Origin: JBEVJC01 sp040510375
GTDB taxonomy: Bacteria > Bacteroidota > Bacteroidia > Chitinophagales > Chitinophagaceae
Assembly (NCBI GenBank): GCA_040510375.1
Contig: JBEVJC010000030.1
Coordinates: forward strand, 1-64,000
Length of the DNA: 64,000 nt
Direction of reading: 5' to 3'
The stretch's first letter is position 1. The number at the start of each line of letters is the position of its first letter. Below are positions 54,830-64,000 of the stretch, piece by piece. The notes below the pieces were generated by a model. The model saw only the letters and a program-made list of their open reading frames with translations. It searched no databases and had not been told where the DNA came from. Both the position numbers and the translations under genes were made by a program.

Positions 54830-56455
54830 ATGAAGATCAGGAAAAAATTGTTGCTGGTATTTATAGGGCTTGCTTCGCTGGTCGCCCTGGTTGGGTACTT
54901 CGCCATTGCTGGTTTAAAAGAAATAAGTAAGGATGTTACCCAGATCAGGCAATCAAGCATTCCCGAAGTAGAAAGTTCTACGGAGATGGCATTTGAACTG
55001 ATGCAATTAAATGGCCTGTTTAACGAGTATGCCCATCATGCAAACAAAAATCGCCGGGCTGAAACCGACAAAATAAAGATAGAATTGAAAGAGGGTTTTG
55101 CGCGATTTGAAAAAGCACTGGCATCAAGAAAAGGCATAACAGCATCGGGTCTTACACTTTATGACGGAAAAGAATTGCAACAGGAACTAGAAGAGTTGGA
55201 GGAAACGAAAGAGCTGGAAAATAAATATATTTTATATAAGAAGGATGTCAGTAAAATTATCACCTACTATGAAGTAAACAGGTATGTCGCAGACTATATT
55301 TTACATGAAGATGAATTGGAGGAAAGAGGCAGGGATTTAATTGAAGAATTGAAATTGTTTAAAAATGATGCCCAGGCGGAAATTAATTACGAAACTCTCG
55401 CAGTCGAAAAGGAAGCTAAGTTTTCAACAAGATTTCTCATAGCGATCGCGGGGATTGCATTCGTAATAGCGATAATTGCTGGCATATTGGTTTCGGGATC
55501 AATAGTAACTCCCATTTTGAAACTTAAAGCGGCCACCCAGGGTATTGATGGCGGCATTATGGATATCATAAAAGGTATTAATGGCGATGATGAGATTGGA
55601 GATCTTGCCATTTCATTTAACAAGATGACAAGGGACCTGAAAAGGTCTAAAATGCAGATAGAAGAGCATACCAAAACTTTGGAACAAAAAGTACACGAGC
55701 GGACAAATGAACTGGAAATGTATATCAGGAAATTGAAAAAAACTGAAGAAAAACTGAGGCATTATGCATATGATCTGAAAAATTCCAATACTGAATTAGA
55801 ACAATTTGCCTATGTAGCTTCTCATGACCTGCAGGAGCCTTTGCGGACTATTTCCAGCTTTGTGAAATTGATACAGCAGCAATACAAGGGAAAGCTGGAT
55901 GAAAAAGCGGATAAATATCTCGGCTTCATAACTCAGTCTTCCGGTAGAATGGAAGTGCTTATAAAGGACCTGCTCGATTTTTCCCGTATAGGTCATAAAA
56001 AAGAACTGGAAAAAGTTGACTGTAATGAAATACTACAGGATGTGCTGACAGATCTGAGTGCATCCATCATGGAAACGCAGGCTACCACCGAATCAGCATC
56101 ATTACCTGTTATCAACGGCTACCCCACCGAGGTCAAACAACTTTTTCAAAACCTGATTGCCAATGCGATCAAATTCAGAAAAAAGGATAGCATTCCGAAA
56201 ATTAAAGTTGCTATATATGACATGGACAGGTATTGGAAATTCGGCATTTCAGACAATGGTATTGGAATTGAAAAACAGCATAGCGAAAGAATTTTTATCA
56301 TTTTTCAGCGACTGCATACCCGAACCGAATATAAAGGTTCAGGTATTGGACTATCGCATTGCAAAAAAATTGCCGCGTTACATAAGGGAAAGATCTGGGT
56401 AGAGTCTATTAAAGGCGAGGGAAGTACTTTTTATTTTACTATTGAGAAAAGTTGA
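54830..56455 (+). CDS. membrane histidine kinase with four-helix sensor, 541 aa
   Basis: Membrane helix 1 (residues about 6-28) and helix 2 (about 200-222) flank a periplasmic, all-helical, four-helix-bundle-like sensor. HAMP (about 223-275) and a coiled coil lead to HisKA (ASHDLQEPLRT, histidine near 332) and HATPase (NLIANAIKF, DNGIGI, GSGIGLSHCKKI). Its kinase core is very similar to that of the seven-PAS kinase downstream, suggesting duplication and possible cross-talk with the same receiver (60152-60580). Confidence 0.9.
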   Translation: MKIRKKLLLVFIGLASLVALVGYFAIAGLKEISKDVTQIRQSSIPEVESSTEMAFELMQLNGLFNEYAHHANKNRRAETDKIKIELKEGFARFEKALASRKGITASGLTLYDGKELQQELEELEETKELENKYILYKKDVSKIITYYEVNRYVADYILHEDELEERGRDLIEELKLFKNDAQAEINYETLAVEKEAKFSTRFLIAIAGIAFVIAIIAGILVSGSIVTPILKLKAATQGIDGGIMDIIKGINGDDEIGDLAISFNKMTRDLKRSKMQIEEHTKTLEQKVHERTNELEMYIRKLKKTEEKLRHYAYDLKNSNTELEQFAYVASHDLQEPLRTISSFVKLIQQQYKGKLDEKADKYLGFITQSSGRMEVLIKDLLDFSRIGHKKELEKVDCNEILQDVLTDLSASIMETQATTESASLPVINGYPTEVKQLFQNLIANAIKFRKKDSIPKIKVAIYDMDRYWKFGISDNGIGIEKQHSERIFIIFQRLHTRTEYKGSGIGLSHCKKIAALHKGKIWVESIKGEGSTFYFTIEKS

Positions 56456-56525
56456 ATGGGTGAAGAAAAATATAAATTATCGTGTGTTTTTTAAATGAAC
56501 ACTACAACTTATAAAGGGATAAACT

Positions 56526-59500
56526 ATGTACAACAAGCTTTTAGATAACCAGATTCAAAAACATTTCGGAACCATCGACCAGGTCCCGGAGAATTATCTC
56601 GCCCTGTTCGCAGATATCAGTAAATCTTATGATGATCATGAAAATGACATTGACACTGCTGAATCTCCGGTTACCCGCCCTTCAAATGTATTAATTGAAT
56701 TGAACAATAGATTGAGCCGCGAAAATGATGATCTCTATAAGACGAATAAAGAACTTAAAAATGTCCTGGAAAATATTGAGGAAATCCTGTATTCGGTAGA
56801 TATGGTTTCACTTAAAATTTTACACATATCTGCTGCTTGTGAAAAAGTTTACGGGTATACCCAGGCAGAATTTCTTACCGACCGGGATCTTTGGCAAAAT
56901 GTGGTTTTTCCTGAAGATATTGATATGGTGCATAACCATTTTACAGAACTTTATATGGGTAAGCAGATTACAGGTCAATATCGTATACTTCACAAGGATG
57001 GAAGCATGCGTTGGTTGGAAAGTAAGATCATTCCTTCATTGGATGAGTCGGGCCAGTTGATACGATTGGATGGTGTGACCAATGATATTTCGGGACGCAA
57101 ACGGGCTGAAGACAAAATAAAGGAAAGTGAATTACGATATCGTACTCTTATCGAACAGGCAACCGATGCTATATGTATTGCTGATGCCACCCTGAAATTT
57201 ACGGATATGAATCCCTATGCCTGTGAAGTATTGGGCTATACGAAGGAAGAAGCACTACAACTTTCAATGATGGAGGTTTTATTTGAAGAAGACCTTGAAA
57301 CAAACCCATTTAAATTTGATAGAGTAAAATCGAATGGAGTAATCAGGAATGAACGAAGATTAAAAAGAAAGGACGGGACGACGATAGTAATGGAACTAAG
57401 TACAACGCTGATGGAGGGGGGAGGATTTATAGTTTTTGGGCATGATATATCTGAACGGAAAAGGTCAGAAGAAGTACTCCGCGAAAGTGAGAAGCATCTC
57501 CGGCAGATAATTGATCTCGTACCTCATTTTATTTTTGCGAAAGATGCCGGGGGAAAATTCGTTCTTGCGAATGAAGCCGTTGCTAATGCTTACGGATTCA
57601 AAGCCGAAGACCTGATTGGTAAAAGCGATGCCGACTTTAATCCGCATGATGAAGAAGTTGAACATTTCCGACAGGAGGATATTAAAGCAATCCTCAGCGG
57701 GAATATAAAATATAATATAGAGGAAACAATAACGGATGCCGATGGCAAAATCCGGGTATTATCTACAACTAAAATTCCGTATACTTCTGCGGGGCTTGAT
57801 ACTCCCGGTGTTTTAGGTGTTTCTGTAGATATTTCTGAGCATAAAAACGCTGAAAGGGTACTAAAAGAAAGCGAAGGCCAGCTTACTGTGGCTGCACAGA
57901 TCGCCAAACTGGGATACTGGGAGTTTGATGTAGCATTAAACCAGTTTAAGTTTAACGATCAGTTCTATTCTATTTTTAAAACAACCGCTGAAGAAATGGG
58001 AGGCTATACAATGTCATCTGAGCTGTATGCTGAACTTTTTGTGCACCCGGATGACCTTTTATTAGTAACCCGTGCAGCAGCAGAGGCTATCAAATCTCCT
58101 TCTCCAAATTATAGCAACCAAATAGAACATAGGATTAAATATGCCAATGGCGGGATAGGGTATATGGCTTCCCGATTTTTTTCTGCTAAAGATATATCAG
58201 GACGTACTGTTAAAATCGTTGGTGCGATCCAGGACATCAGTGAACGTAAAAATGCAGAAACAATATTAAAACAAAGTGAGGGTAGGCTGGCGATTGCTGC
58301 GGGTATTGCTAAGCTGGGATACTGGGAATATGATGTACTAAGTGACCTGTTTACATTTAATGACCAATTTTATGCTATTTTCAGAACTACTACCCTGCAA
58401 GTAGGAGGTACCCGCTTGTCCGCTGCCCGCTATGCTGAGCTTTTTGTGCATCCGGATGACCAGCATGTGGTCTCTGGAGAAGTTGGGGAGGCTATCAGTT
58501 CCCCTGATCCGCATTTCAGCCACCAGATAGAACACCGCATCATCTATTCTGATGGGGAGATCGGGTATGTGTCTGTACACTTTTATGTTGTCAAAGATGA
58601 TAACGGTCGTACCATTAAAACCTTTGGGGTAAACCAGGATATTACCGAACGTAAGAAAACAGAAGAGGCCCTGAGTAATAATGAACTTCGCTTCCGGACA
58701 TTAGCTGGCAGCGCCCCGGTGGGAATATTTCAAACAAATACGGAAGGAAAAACGATCTATGTAAATGAGCGATTCCTGGAATATACCGGACTGACATTTG
58801 AGGAATCAATGGGAGATTCCTGGATGCAGGCCATTCATCCTGCTGATCGTGCAATGGTGCTAAAAGGGTGGGATGAAAGCTTAAAACAAGAAACGGACCC
58901 GTCTGCAGAATACCGGCTTTTAGATAAAAAAGGAAATATAAAATGGGTGATAGGTCAGGCTGTAAGAATATTCAATAAAAGTGGTTTAAGATCTGGCTAT
59001 ATAGGCACCATGTCTGACATTACAGAAAGAAAACTTGCCATTGAATCACTTCAACAAAGTGAAACTAAATACAGGAAAATTGTAGAAACAGCACAGGAGG
59101 GGATATGGTTGATTGATGAAAAAGATAATACCACCTTTGTTAATAAAAAGATGTGCGAGATCGTTGGCTATGCAGCAGAAGAATTGATGGGCGAAAAGAT
59201 ATATCATTTTATGGGCGATGAATCAAGGAAGAAAGCGTTCCAACAAATTGAAAGACGAAAGCAGGGATTAAGTGAAATCCATGATTCCCTTTTCGTCAGC
59301 AAAGATGGAAAAGATGTGTGGGTAAACATATCCACTAACCCGGTTACTGATGACAAGGGGATTTACAAAGGAGCACTGGCCATGATAACTGATATTTCGC
59401 TTCGTAAACAACAGGAAGAATTACTCCGGATATCAGAAGCCAATCTTGCATTAAAAAACAAAGAACTGGAACATACGAATAAAGAGTTGGAACATTTTGC

Positions 59501-60152
59501 TTATATCGCCTCACATGACCTGCAGGAACCATTGCGTACCACTTCCAGCTTTGTAAAATTGCTTCAGCAACAATACAAAGGGAAGATGGATGAAAAGGCG
59601 GACAAATACCTCCATTATATTGTTGACTCATCAGACAGGATGAAGGTCCTTATCACGGACCTGCTGGATTATTCAAGGATCGGCAGCAAAAGGGAACTAC
59701 AGCTTGTTGATTGCAATACAATGCTGAATGAATTGATGCAGGATCTTGGTGCAGTACTTAAAGAAACAGGGGCCAAAATGTGCGTTGATCGATTACCGGT
59801 TATTAGCGGGTATAAAACCGAGATCAAACAGCTTTTCCAGAACCTGATCGTCAATGCCATTAAATTCAGGAAAAAGGATACTACTCCCCAGGTCAGCATT
59901 TGGGCCGTCAAGGACCATACGCATTGGACATTTGTTGTTCGGGATAATGGTATCGGGATAGAGAAAGATCATACCGACAGGATATTTGTCATCTTTCAAC
60001 GTTTGCATACCCGGAACGAATATGAAGGATCGGGAATAGGATTGGCGCATTGTAAAAAAATCGTGGACCTGCACGGCGGAAAGATATGGGTGGAATCAAT
60101 ACCTGGCGAAGGAGCCACTTTTCATTTTAATATACCTTTAATCAATACCTAA
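56526..60152 (+). CDS. seven-PAS soluble histidine kinase, 1208 aa
   Basis: After a short leader, seven PAS domains follow in tandem (about 80-195, 200-315, 320-440, 445-575, 580-705, 710-835, 840-965), each ending in a DISERK-like motif. PAS 4 and 5 are tandem duplicates (IAKLGYWE, ELFVHPDD, IEHRI in both). HisKA (ASHDLQEPLRT, histidine near 996) and HATPase (NLIVNAIKF, DNGIGI, GSGIGLAHCKKI) complete it. There is no membrane helix, so it should sense cytosolic small molecules, redox or light through PAS ligands that cannot be read from sequence. Its TAA overlaps the ATG of the next receiver by one base. Confidence 0.93.
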   Translation: MYNKLLDNQIQKHFGTIDQVPENYLALFADISKSYDDHENDIDTAESPVTRPSNVLIELNNRLSRENDDLYKTNKELKNVLENIEEILYSVDMVSLKILHISAACEKVYGYTQAEFLTDRDLWQNVVFPEDIDMVHNHFTELYMGKQITGQYRILHKDGSMRWLESKIIPSLDESGQLIRLDGVTNDISGRKRAEDKIKESELRYRTLIEQATDAICIADATLKFTDMNPYACEVLGYTKEEALQLSMMEVLFEEDLETNPFKFDRVKSNGVIRNERRLKRKDGTTIVMELSTTLMEGGGFIVFGHDISERKRSEEVLRESEKHLRQIIDLVPHFIFAKDAGGKFVLANEAVANAYGFKAEDLIGKSDADFNPHDEEVEHFRQEDIKAILSGNIKYNIEETITDADGKIRVLSTTKIPYTSAGLDTPGVLGVSVDISEHKNAERVLKESEGQLTVAAQIAKLGYWEFDVALNQFKFNDQFYSIFKTTAEEMGGYTMSSELYAELFVHPDDLLLVTRAAAEAIKSPSPNYSNQIEHRIKYANGGIGYMASRFFSAKDISGRTVKIVGAIQDISERKNAETILKQSEGRLAIAAGIAKLGYWEYDVLSDLFTFNDQFYAIFRTTTLQVGGTRLSAARYAELFVHPDDQHVVSGEVGEAISSPDPHFSHQIEHRIIYSDGEIGYVSVHFYVVKDDNGRTIKTFGVNQDITERKKTEEALSNNELRFRTLAGSAPVGIFQTNTEGKTIYVNERFLEYTGLTFEESMGDSWMQAIHPADRAMVLKGWDESLKQETDPSAEYRLLDKKGNIKWVIGQAVRIFNKSGLRSGYIGTMSDITERKLAIESLQQSETKYRKIVETAQEGIWLIDEKDNTTFVNKKMCEIVGYAAEELMGEKIYHFMGDESRKKAFQQIERRKQGLSEIHDSLFVSKDGKDVWVNISTNPVTDDKGIYKGALAMITDISLRKQQEELLRISEANLALKNKELEHTNKELEHFAYIASHDLQEPLRTTSSFVKLLQQQYKGKMDEKADKYLHYIVDSSDRMKVLITDLLDYSRIGSKRELQLVDCNTMLNELMQDLGAVLKETGAKMCVDRLPVISGYKTEIKQLFQNLIVNAIKFRKKDTTPQVSIWAVKDHTHWTFVVRDNGIGIEKDHTDRIFVIFQRLHTRNEYEGSGIGLAHCKKIVDLHGGKIWVESIPGEGATFHFNIPLINT

Positions 60153-60580
60153 TGAAACAGAAATTAAATTGCGTGTTACTTATCGATGACGATGAGCCGA
60201 CAAACTTTCTCAGTCAAATGATAATAGAAGAAGCTGACTGTGCCGGGCATATTCAAATCGCTACCAGCGGTGTCCAGGCACTTCGTTACCTTAACAATCG
60301 CAGAGGATTCAGTGAGGTAGATACTTATCCCTCTCCCGATCTTATCTTCCTTGATATTAATATGCCCGCCATGAACGGGTGGGAATTTCTCAAAGAGTAT
60401 AATAGGATGGAAAAAGAGCAACAGGGAAATATTGTGATCATCATGCTGACCACTTCCCTGAACCCTGATGATGAATCAAAAGCAAAGATAACCCCTCATA
60501 TTGATGGTTTTGAAAGTAAGCCGTTGACGGAAGCAAAGTTAGAAGCTATTTTAAAAAAATATTTTCGGGAGCATTATTAG
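60152..60580 (+). CDS. stand-alone response regulator, 142 aa
   Basis: A receiver with LIDDDEPTNF, phospho-acceptor in LIFLDINMPAMNGWEF, TTSLNP and the lysine in FESKPL. It starts within the stop codon of the seven-PAS kinase (TAATG), so it is translationally coupled and the cognate acceptor of that kinase. No output domain, so it probably acts by protein binding or as a relay to another component. Confidence 0.92.
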   Translation: MKQKLNCVLLIDDDEPTNFLSQMIIEEADCAGHIQIATSGVQALRYLNNRRGFSEVDTYPSPDLIFLDINMPAMNGWEFLKEYNRMEKEQQGNIVIIMLTTSLNPDDESKAKITPHIDGFESKPLTEAKLEAILKKYFREHY

Positions 60581-60631
60581 TGAAGTAAGTTACAGGTTAT
60601 CATAATACCCTTAGAGCGACATCAGTTCATC

Positions 60632-60904
60632 CTCTCCTTAGTAAATGTTCGTTCTCCCTGGGGCCGTCTAATTGTCATTTGTTTTTTTGCTATATCGAAT
60701 TCTATAGTTAATCCGGGGCCAATATTGAATTTATTTGATGCTGTAGCTTCGAGCGGCACAGTCGATCCATTATTTTAAATAGCAATCGTTGAACCGGTTT
60801 TAATCACCGTCATCTTTGCCGGTGTACCAGCTACTACATAAACACCTACGTATTGGTCGAGAAGCTCCTGATTGACCGCCAGCGCCTCGAAGGTCGGCAC
60901 GTCA
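60632..60904 (-). pseudogene. duplicated 3' fragment of the beta-lactamase-like gene
   Basis: This stretch is about 94% identical to 47752-48024, the last 90 codons (lipocalin-like domain) of the hydrolase at 47748-49079. The coding frame contains a new TAA where the parent has GAA (AIENNGS region), and the rest of the gene is absent. The break falls at the point equivalent to 48024. Confidence 0.85.
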
Positions 60905-61010
60905 GAATTTCTTTTGAATTCAAAATACTTACACAGATAGTCTGTTTTGTTACATAGTAGATATTTATTTTATACAGCGGCTTTTATGAAGTGGTGGTAA
61001 GGGATGTAAA
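60905..61010. repeat. duplicated upstream spacer of the beta-lactamase-like gene
   Basis: Matches 49131-49240 at about 75-80%, including TTATTTTATAC and GGCTTTTATGAAGTGGTG. It is joined directly to the hydrolase fragment, so the copied segment lost about 1.1 kb in between. This places the duplication event before the loss. Confidence 0.75.
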
Positions 61011-61446
61011 AAGTCCAAATGGATGAGGTTAAGTATGCAAAGTTTTACGCAAAATTGATCAGAGCCATTTAAATATCTCAGTAAGGAGCGAATTATGAGG
61101 GCAATGCCTTCGCATTGCATCAAAATCAATCAGCGTGTTGTATCAAAAAAGAACAAGTTCGTATAATCTTTATTTATCAACATATTGAAATACACTGGAT
61201 TAATCATTTGGCATATTTTTCAATACTAACATCAGAAAGTCTGTCATCCCTTGAGAATTTCTAATCGAACTGTTTATTAAGAATAAACAGAAGATTTCAA
61301 TCAACCTCATTGTCTGGATAACGATCGGGTATAAATCAATAGACATCAAAGCCGCTACAACTCGTTTGACAAATACGGTCTGGAATATGAAAAGCAGCTA
61401 TTATTAAACCCGTAAAAGGTTCGGGAACAGAATAAATTCGTTTTCC
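61011..61446. other. upstream region of the second permease, no supported gene
   Basis: No prefix-domain coding like that at 49423-49650 could be found. A small hairpin (GCAATG / CATTGC) lies near 61102-61119. The remaining sequence is AT-rich with short frames only. Confidence 0.4.
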
Positions 61447-63801
61447 ATGATAGAAAATTATTTCAAGATAGCATGGCGAAGTCTGCTGAAAGATAAACAG
61501 TTTACTTCATTGAACCTACTTGGCTTATCCGCCGGCCTGGCATGTTCCTTACTTATTTTTTTGTGGGTAGCTGATGAAATGAGCTTCGACAAATTCTTTG
61601 AAAATGATGAACGGCTGTACAAACTGGTGGAGCGTAAAAACTACAGTGGTAAAATAGGCTATAGTGGTGAGTCATCGGGAAGGTTAAGTGGTGCCGTTAA
61701 ACAAAACCTTCCCGAAGTGGAATATGCCGCTTCTATAGCTCCTGCGCACTGGTTCCCGCAAAATACGCTTTCGGTAAATGATAAAAATATTAAAGCCAAC
61801 GGCCAATACGCAGAGAAAGACTATTTCAGTATCTTTTCTTTTCGACTGATAGACGGAAACAAAAGCAATGTGCTTGCAACATCAAATTCCATCGTACTTT
61901 CTGATGAACTGGCTACTAAACTGTTTGGAACTACCGAAAATATTGTAGGTAAGCCCGTAGGATTTGATCACGATACCACCTTTTATGTATCCGGTATATT
62001 CAAAAAAGTACCCGATAATTCGTCTCAGCAATTTGACTTTGTGCTGTCGTTTGACTATTTTAAAACTGTTAAGGACTGGGTACAGAACTGGAACAGTTCC
62101 GGTCCCGTGAATTTTGTGCTACTTAAAAAGGGAACAGATATCAACGATTTCAATAAAAAAGTTGAAAACATTATAATTGTCAATACAGGAGATACGAGCA
62201 GAAAAGTTTTTGCAACAAAATTTTCCGATGGCTACCTGTACGATCCATATGATACCGACCAGGCGTCAGGTGAAAGGATTGAATATGTGAACCTGTTTAC
62301 AGCATTGGCCGTTTTTATTCTCCTTATCGCCTGTATCAATTTCATGAACCTTTCCACTGCAAAAGCTGCCCGAAGGCTCAAGGAAGTGGGAATAAAAAAG
62401 GTGGTGGGAGCCAGGCGAAGTCAGTTGATACTGCAATTTCTGGCGGAATCATTCTTACTGACCGTGTTTGCTATGGTCATTGCAGTGGCGCTTGCTGTTG
62501 TTTTGTTACCAGAGTTTAACCAACTCACGGGAAAATCAATCGTCCTGCATTTCACCTGGCAGATGGTTGCTGCGATTGCAATTATTGCGCTGATTACGGG
62601 TTTTCTTGCCGGCAGTTATCCGGCTTTATACATATCTGGCTTTCAACCACTGGCCATACTAAAAGGCAAGTTGAATACATCCGCAGCCGAGTTGTTATCC
62701 AGAAAAGGCCTGGTAGTCTTTCAGTTTACCCTCTCAACCATATTGATAGTAGCCGTAACGATTATATTTCAACAAATACAATTCATCAGAAACACGGATC
62801 CAGGGTATGACAAGGAAAATATAGTCCGTTTTACTGCTGAAGGAAGTATCGAAACGGGCCAGGAGACTTTCTTATCTGAAATACGGCATATTCCTGGAGT
62901 GACGAATGCCGGCTATACTTTCCACAATATTGTTGGCCGTACATACAGTGACGGCCTGGACTGGCCGGGCAAAGACAAGAAAGATAATGTGTATTTTGAA
63001 GTATTTGGCGTGAGCCCGAATTTCATTGAAACGATGAGCATGCAGATAAAAACGGGAAGAAGCTTTTCAGCGGATTTCGGCACGGATTCGCTTAATATAA
63101 TCATCAACGAGGCCGCGGTTAAAGCGATGAACCTGAAAAACCCTATCGGGTCTATTGTCCGGTTTTATGGAAGAAACAGGCAGATTATTGGTGTGGTTAA
63201 GGATTTTCATTTTGAATCCATGCATGAAGTTATAAAACCTTCATTTATGTATCTGCAAAAGGGCGAGGGTACGATTGTAGCGCGGATAAAACAGGAGAAC
63301 CAGGGGCAGACCATTACTGCAATAGAAAATCTCTATAAAAGGTATAACCCCGGTTTCCCGTTTACATTCAATTTCCTGGACGAAGCTTACCAAAAGCAGT
63401 ACGAAACAGAAACACGTACGGGAGTTCTGTCAGGCTATTTTGCAGGTTTAGCCATTGTCATTTCCTGCCTGGGTTTATTTGGTTTAACAGCGTTTATGGC
63501 GCAAAAAAGAAAAAAAGAGATCGGTATCAGAAAAGTGATCGGTGCGCCAGTTGCAGGCATCGTAGGCATGCTGTCTAAAGATTTTCTGAAATTAGTATGT
63601 ATTGCCCTGTTGATCGCATTCCCTATTTCATGGTGGATGATGAATACCTGGCTGCAGAGTTATACTTATAGGATCGACATAAATCCAACGATATTCTTAA
63701 TAGTAGGTACGTTCGTATTACTCTTTACATTGATTGTAATCAGTTTCCAGACGATCAATGCCGCGATTGCTAACCCGGTAAAATCGCTACGAACGGAATA
63801 A
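61447..63801 (+). CDS. MacB/FtsX-family ABC permease, copy 2, 784 aa
   Basis: Same architecture as 49657-52020: starts MIENYFKIAWRSLLKDK, first MacB core, helices around CINFMNLSTAKAARRLKEVG, a second core, and final helices near GLFGLTAFMAQKRKKEIGIRKVIGAP. The two copies are clearly related but well diverged outside the membrane parts, especially in the periplasmic cores, which suggests different partners. The upstream DNA keeps remnants of the hydrolase locus found beside copy 1. The end TNPVKSLRTE-like (NPVKSLRTE) is shared. Confidence 0.9.
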   Translation: MIENYFKIAWRSLLKDKQFTSLNLLGLSAGLACSLLIFLWVADEMSFDKFFENDERLYKLVERKNYSGKIGYSGESSGRLSGAVKQNLPEVEYAASIAPAHWFPQNTLSVNDKNIKANGQYAEKDYFSIFSFRLIDGNKSNVLATSNSIVLSDELATKLFGTTENIVGKPVGFDHDTTFYVSGIFKKVPDNSSQQFDFVLSFDYFKTVKDWVQNWNSSGPVNFVLLKKGTDINDFNKKVENIIIVNTGDTSRKVFATKFSDGYLYDPYDTDQASGERIEYVNLFTALAVFILLIACINFMNLSTAKAARRLKEVGIKKVVGARRSQLILQFLAESFLLTVFAMVIAVALAVVLLPEFNQLTGKSIVLHFTWQMVAAIAIIALITGFLAGSYPALYISGFQPLAILKGKLNTSAAELLSRKGLVVFQFTLSTILIVAVTIIFQQIQFIRNTDPGYDKENIVRFTAEGSIETGQETFLSEIRHIPGVTNAGYTFHNIVGRTYSDGLDWPGKDKKDNVYFEVFGVSPNFIETMSMQIKTGRSFSADFGTDSLNIIINEAAVKAMNLKNPIGSIVRFYGRNRQIIGVVKDFHFESMHEVIKPSFMYLQKGEGTIVARIKQENQGQTITAIENLYKRYNPGFPFTFNFLDEAYQKQYETETRTGVLSGYFAGLAIVISCLGLFGLTAFMAQKRKKEIGIRKVIGAPVAGIVGMLSKDFLKLVCIALLIAFPISWWMMNTWLQSYTYRIDINPTIFLIVGTFVLLFTLIVISFQTINAAIANPVKSLRTE

Positions 63802-63905
63802 GCTCAAGACGTCTCTCTATTGCTGAAATTTCTCCAAAGTATTGAGTGAGCCAAATTTTAATCTGGCAAATAACCTGTGATCAATACTCCGCTCACCAAA
63901 CCTGA

Positions 63906-64000
63906 TTATTTAATTGTATAGCTTTTAGTGTCTGCTTCTGCAAGTCTGAAATAGCCAAAAGCGTAATTGTTGTTATTGGTTTGATTGATAATATTACCGC
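63906..64000 (-). CDS. C-terminal end of a DUF4249-like protein (partial)
   Basis: The minus-strand frame entering from the right edge encodes GNIINQTNNNNYAFGYF and ends LAEADTKSYTIK. The GN.I......GYF segment matches the C-terminus of DUF4249 lipoproteins, which accompany TonB-dependent receptors in Bacteroidota. Only 30 residues are visible. Confidence 0.5.
   Translation of the reverse strand, partial: GNIINQTNNNNYAFGYFRLAEADTKSYTIK

Overview
The window looks like a chromosomal segment of a Bacteroidota bacterium, probably in or near the Chitinophagaceae. That placement rests on family resemblance only: CTnDOT-like tyrosine recombinases, roughly 785-residue FtsX/MacB-type permeases with four-helix-style N-termini, DUF6843 and DUF4249-type proteins, many cytosolic PAS/HisKA kinases, and weak Shine-Dalgarno use. 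No rRNA, tRNA or CRISPR array was found.

Region 1 (1-2.2 kb) is a small plus-strand operon of unrecognised genes. It includes a 427-residue protein with an HExxH motif and a DUF4160-like protein. Region 2 (2.4-12.4 kb) is a defence island bounded by two ~140-bp direct repeats, each ending in the same GTCCGGTCCGC core followed by a terminator. Inside are a broken integrase, a HEPN-type protein interrupted by a stop codon, a Gabija-like pair (GajA OLD nuclease and GajB UvrD helicase), an unrecognised 139-residue protein, and a Rad50/SMC-like ATPase translationally coupled to a 69-residue partner.

Region 3 (12.5-31.0 kb) is a second accessory block that ends at a third copy of the same core. 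It starts and ends with broken integrases. In between are 3' tails of polymorphic-toxin-like genes next to intact immunity-like lipoproteins and membrane proteins, including one lipoprotein present twice 11.8 kb apart. The block also holds IS3-family elements and remnants, XRE regulator fragments, a frameshifted S41 peptidase, an esterase/SMP-30 fusion, a metallophosphoesterase, and a decayed AbiE (type IV) toxin-antitoxin locus that keeps two palindromic operators. All three integrases are inactivated, so both blocks look fixed in place.

Region 4 (31.9-35.9 kb) is an L-fucose catabolic cluster: permease, two dehydrogenases and a fuconolactonase-like hydrolase. Region 5 (36-64 kb) is dominated by phosphorelay signalling. 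It contains a 2078-residue soluble hybrid kinase with ten tandem 92-residue HAMP-type repeats, three further kinases with receiver or PAS modules, a membrane kinase, a seven-PAS kinase, and three stand-alone receivers. Interspersed are a class C beta-lactamase-like serine hydrolase, two MacB/FtsX permeases and an outer-membrane barrel-like protein. The hydrolase-permease neighbourhood was duplicated: a deleted copy of the hydrolase with its upstream spacer lies in front of the second permease. The right edge cuts a DUF4249-like gene.
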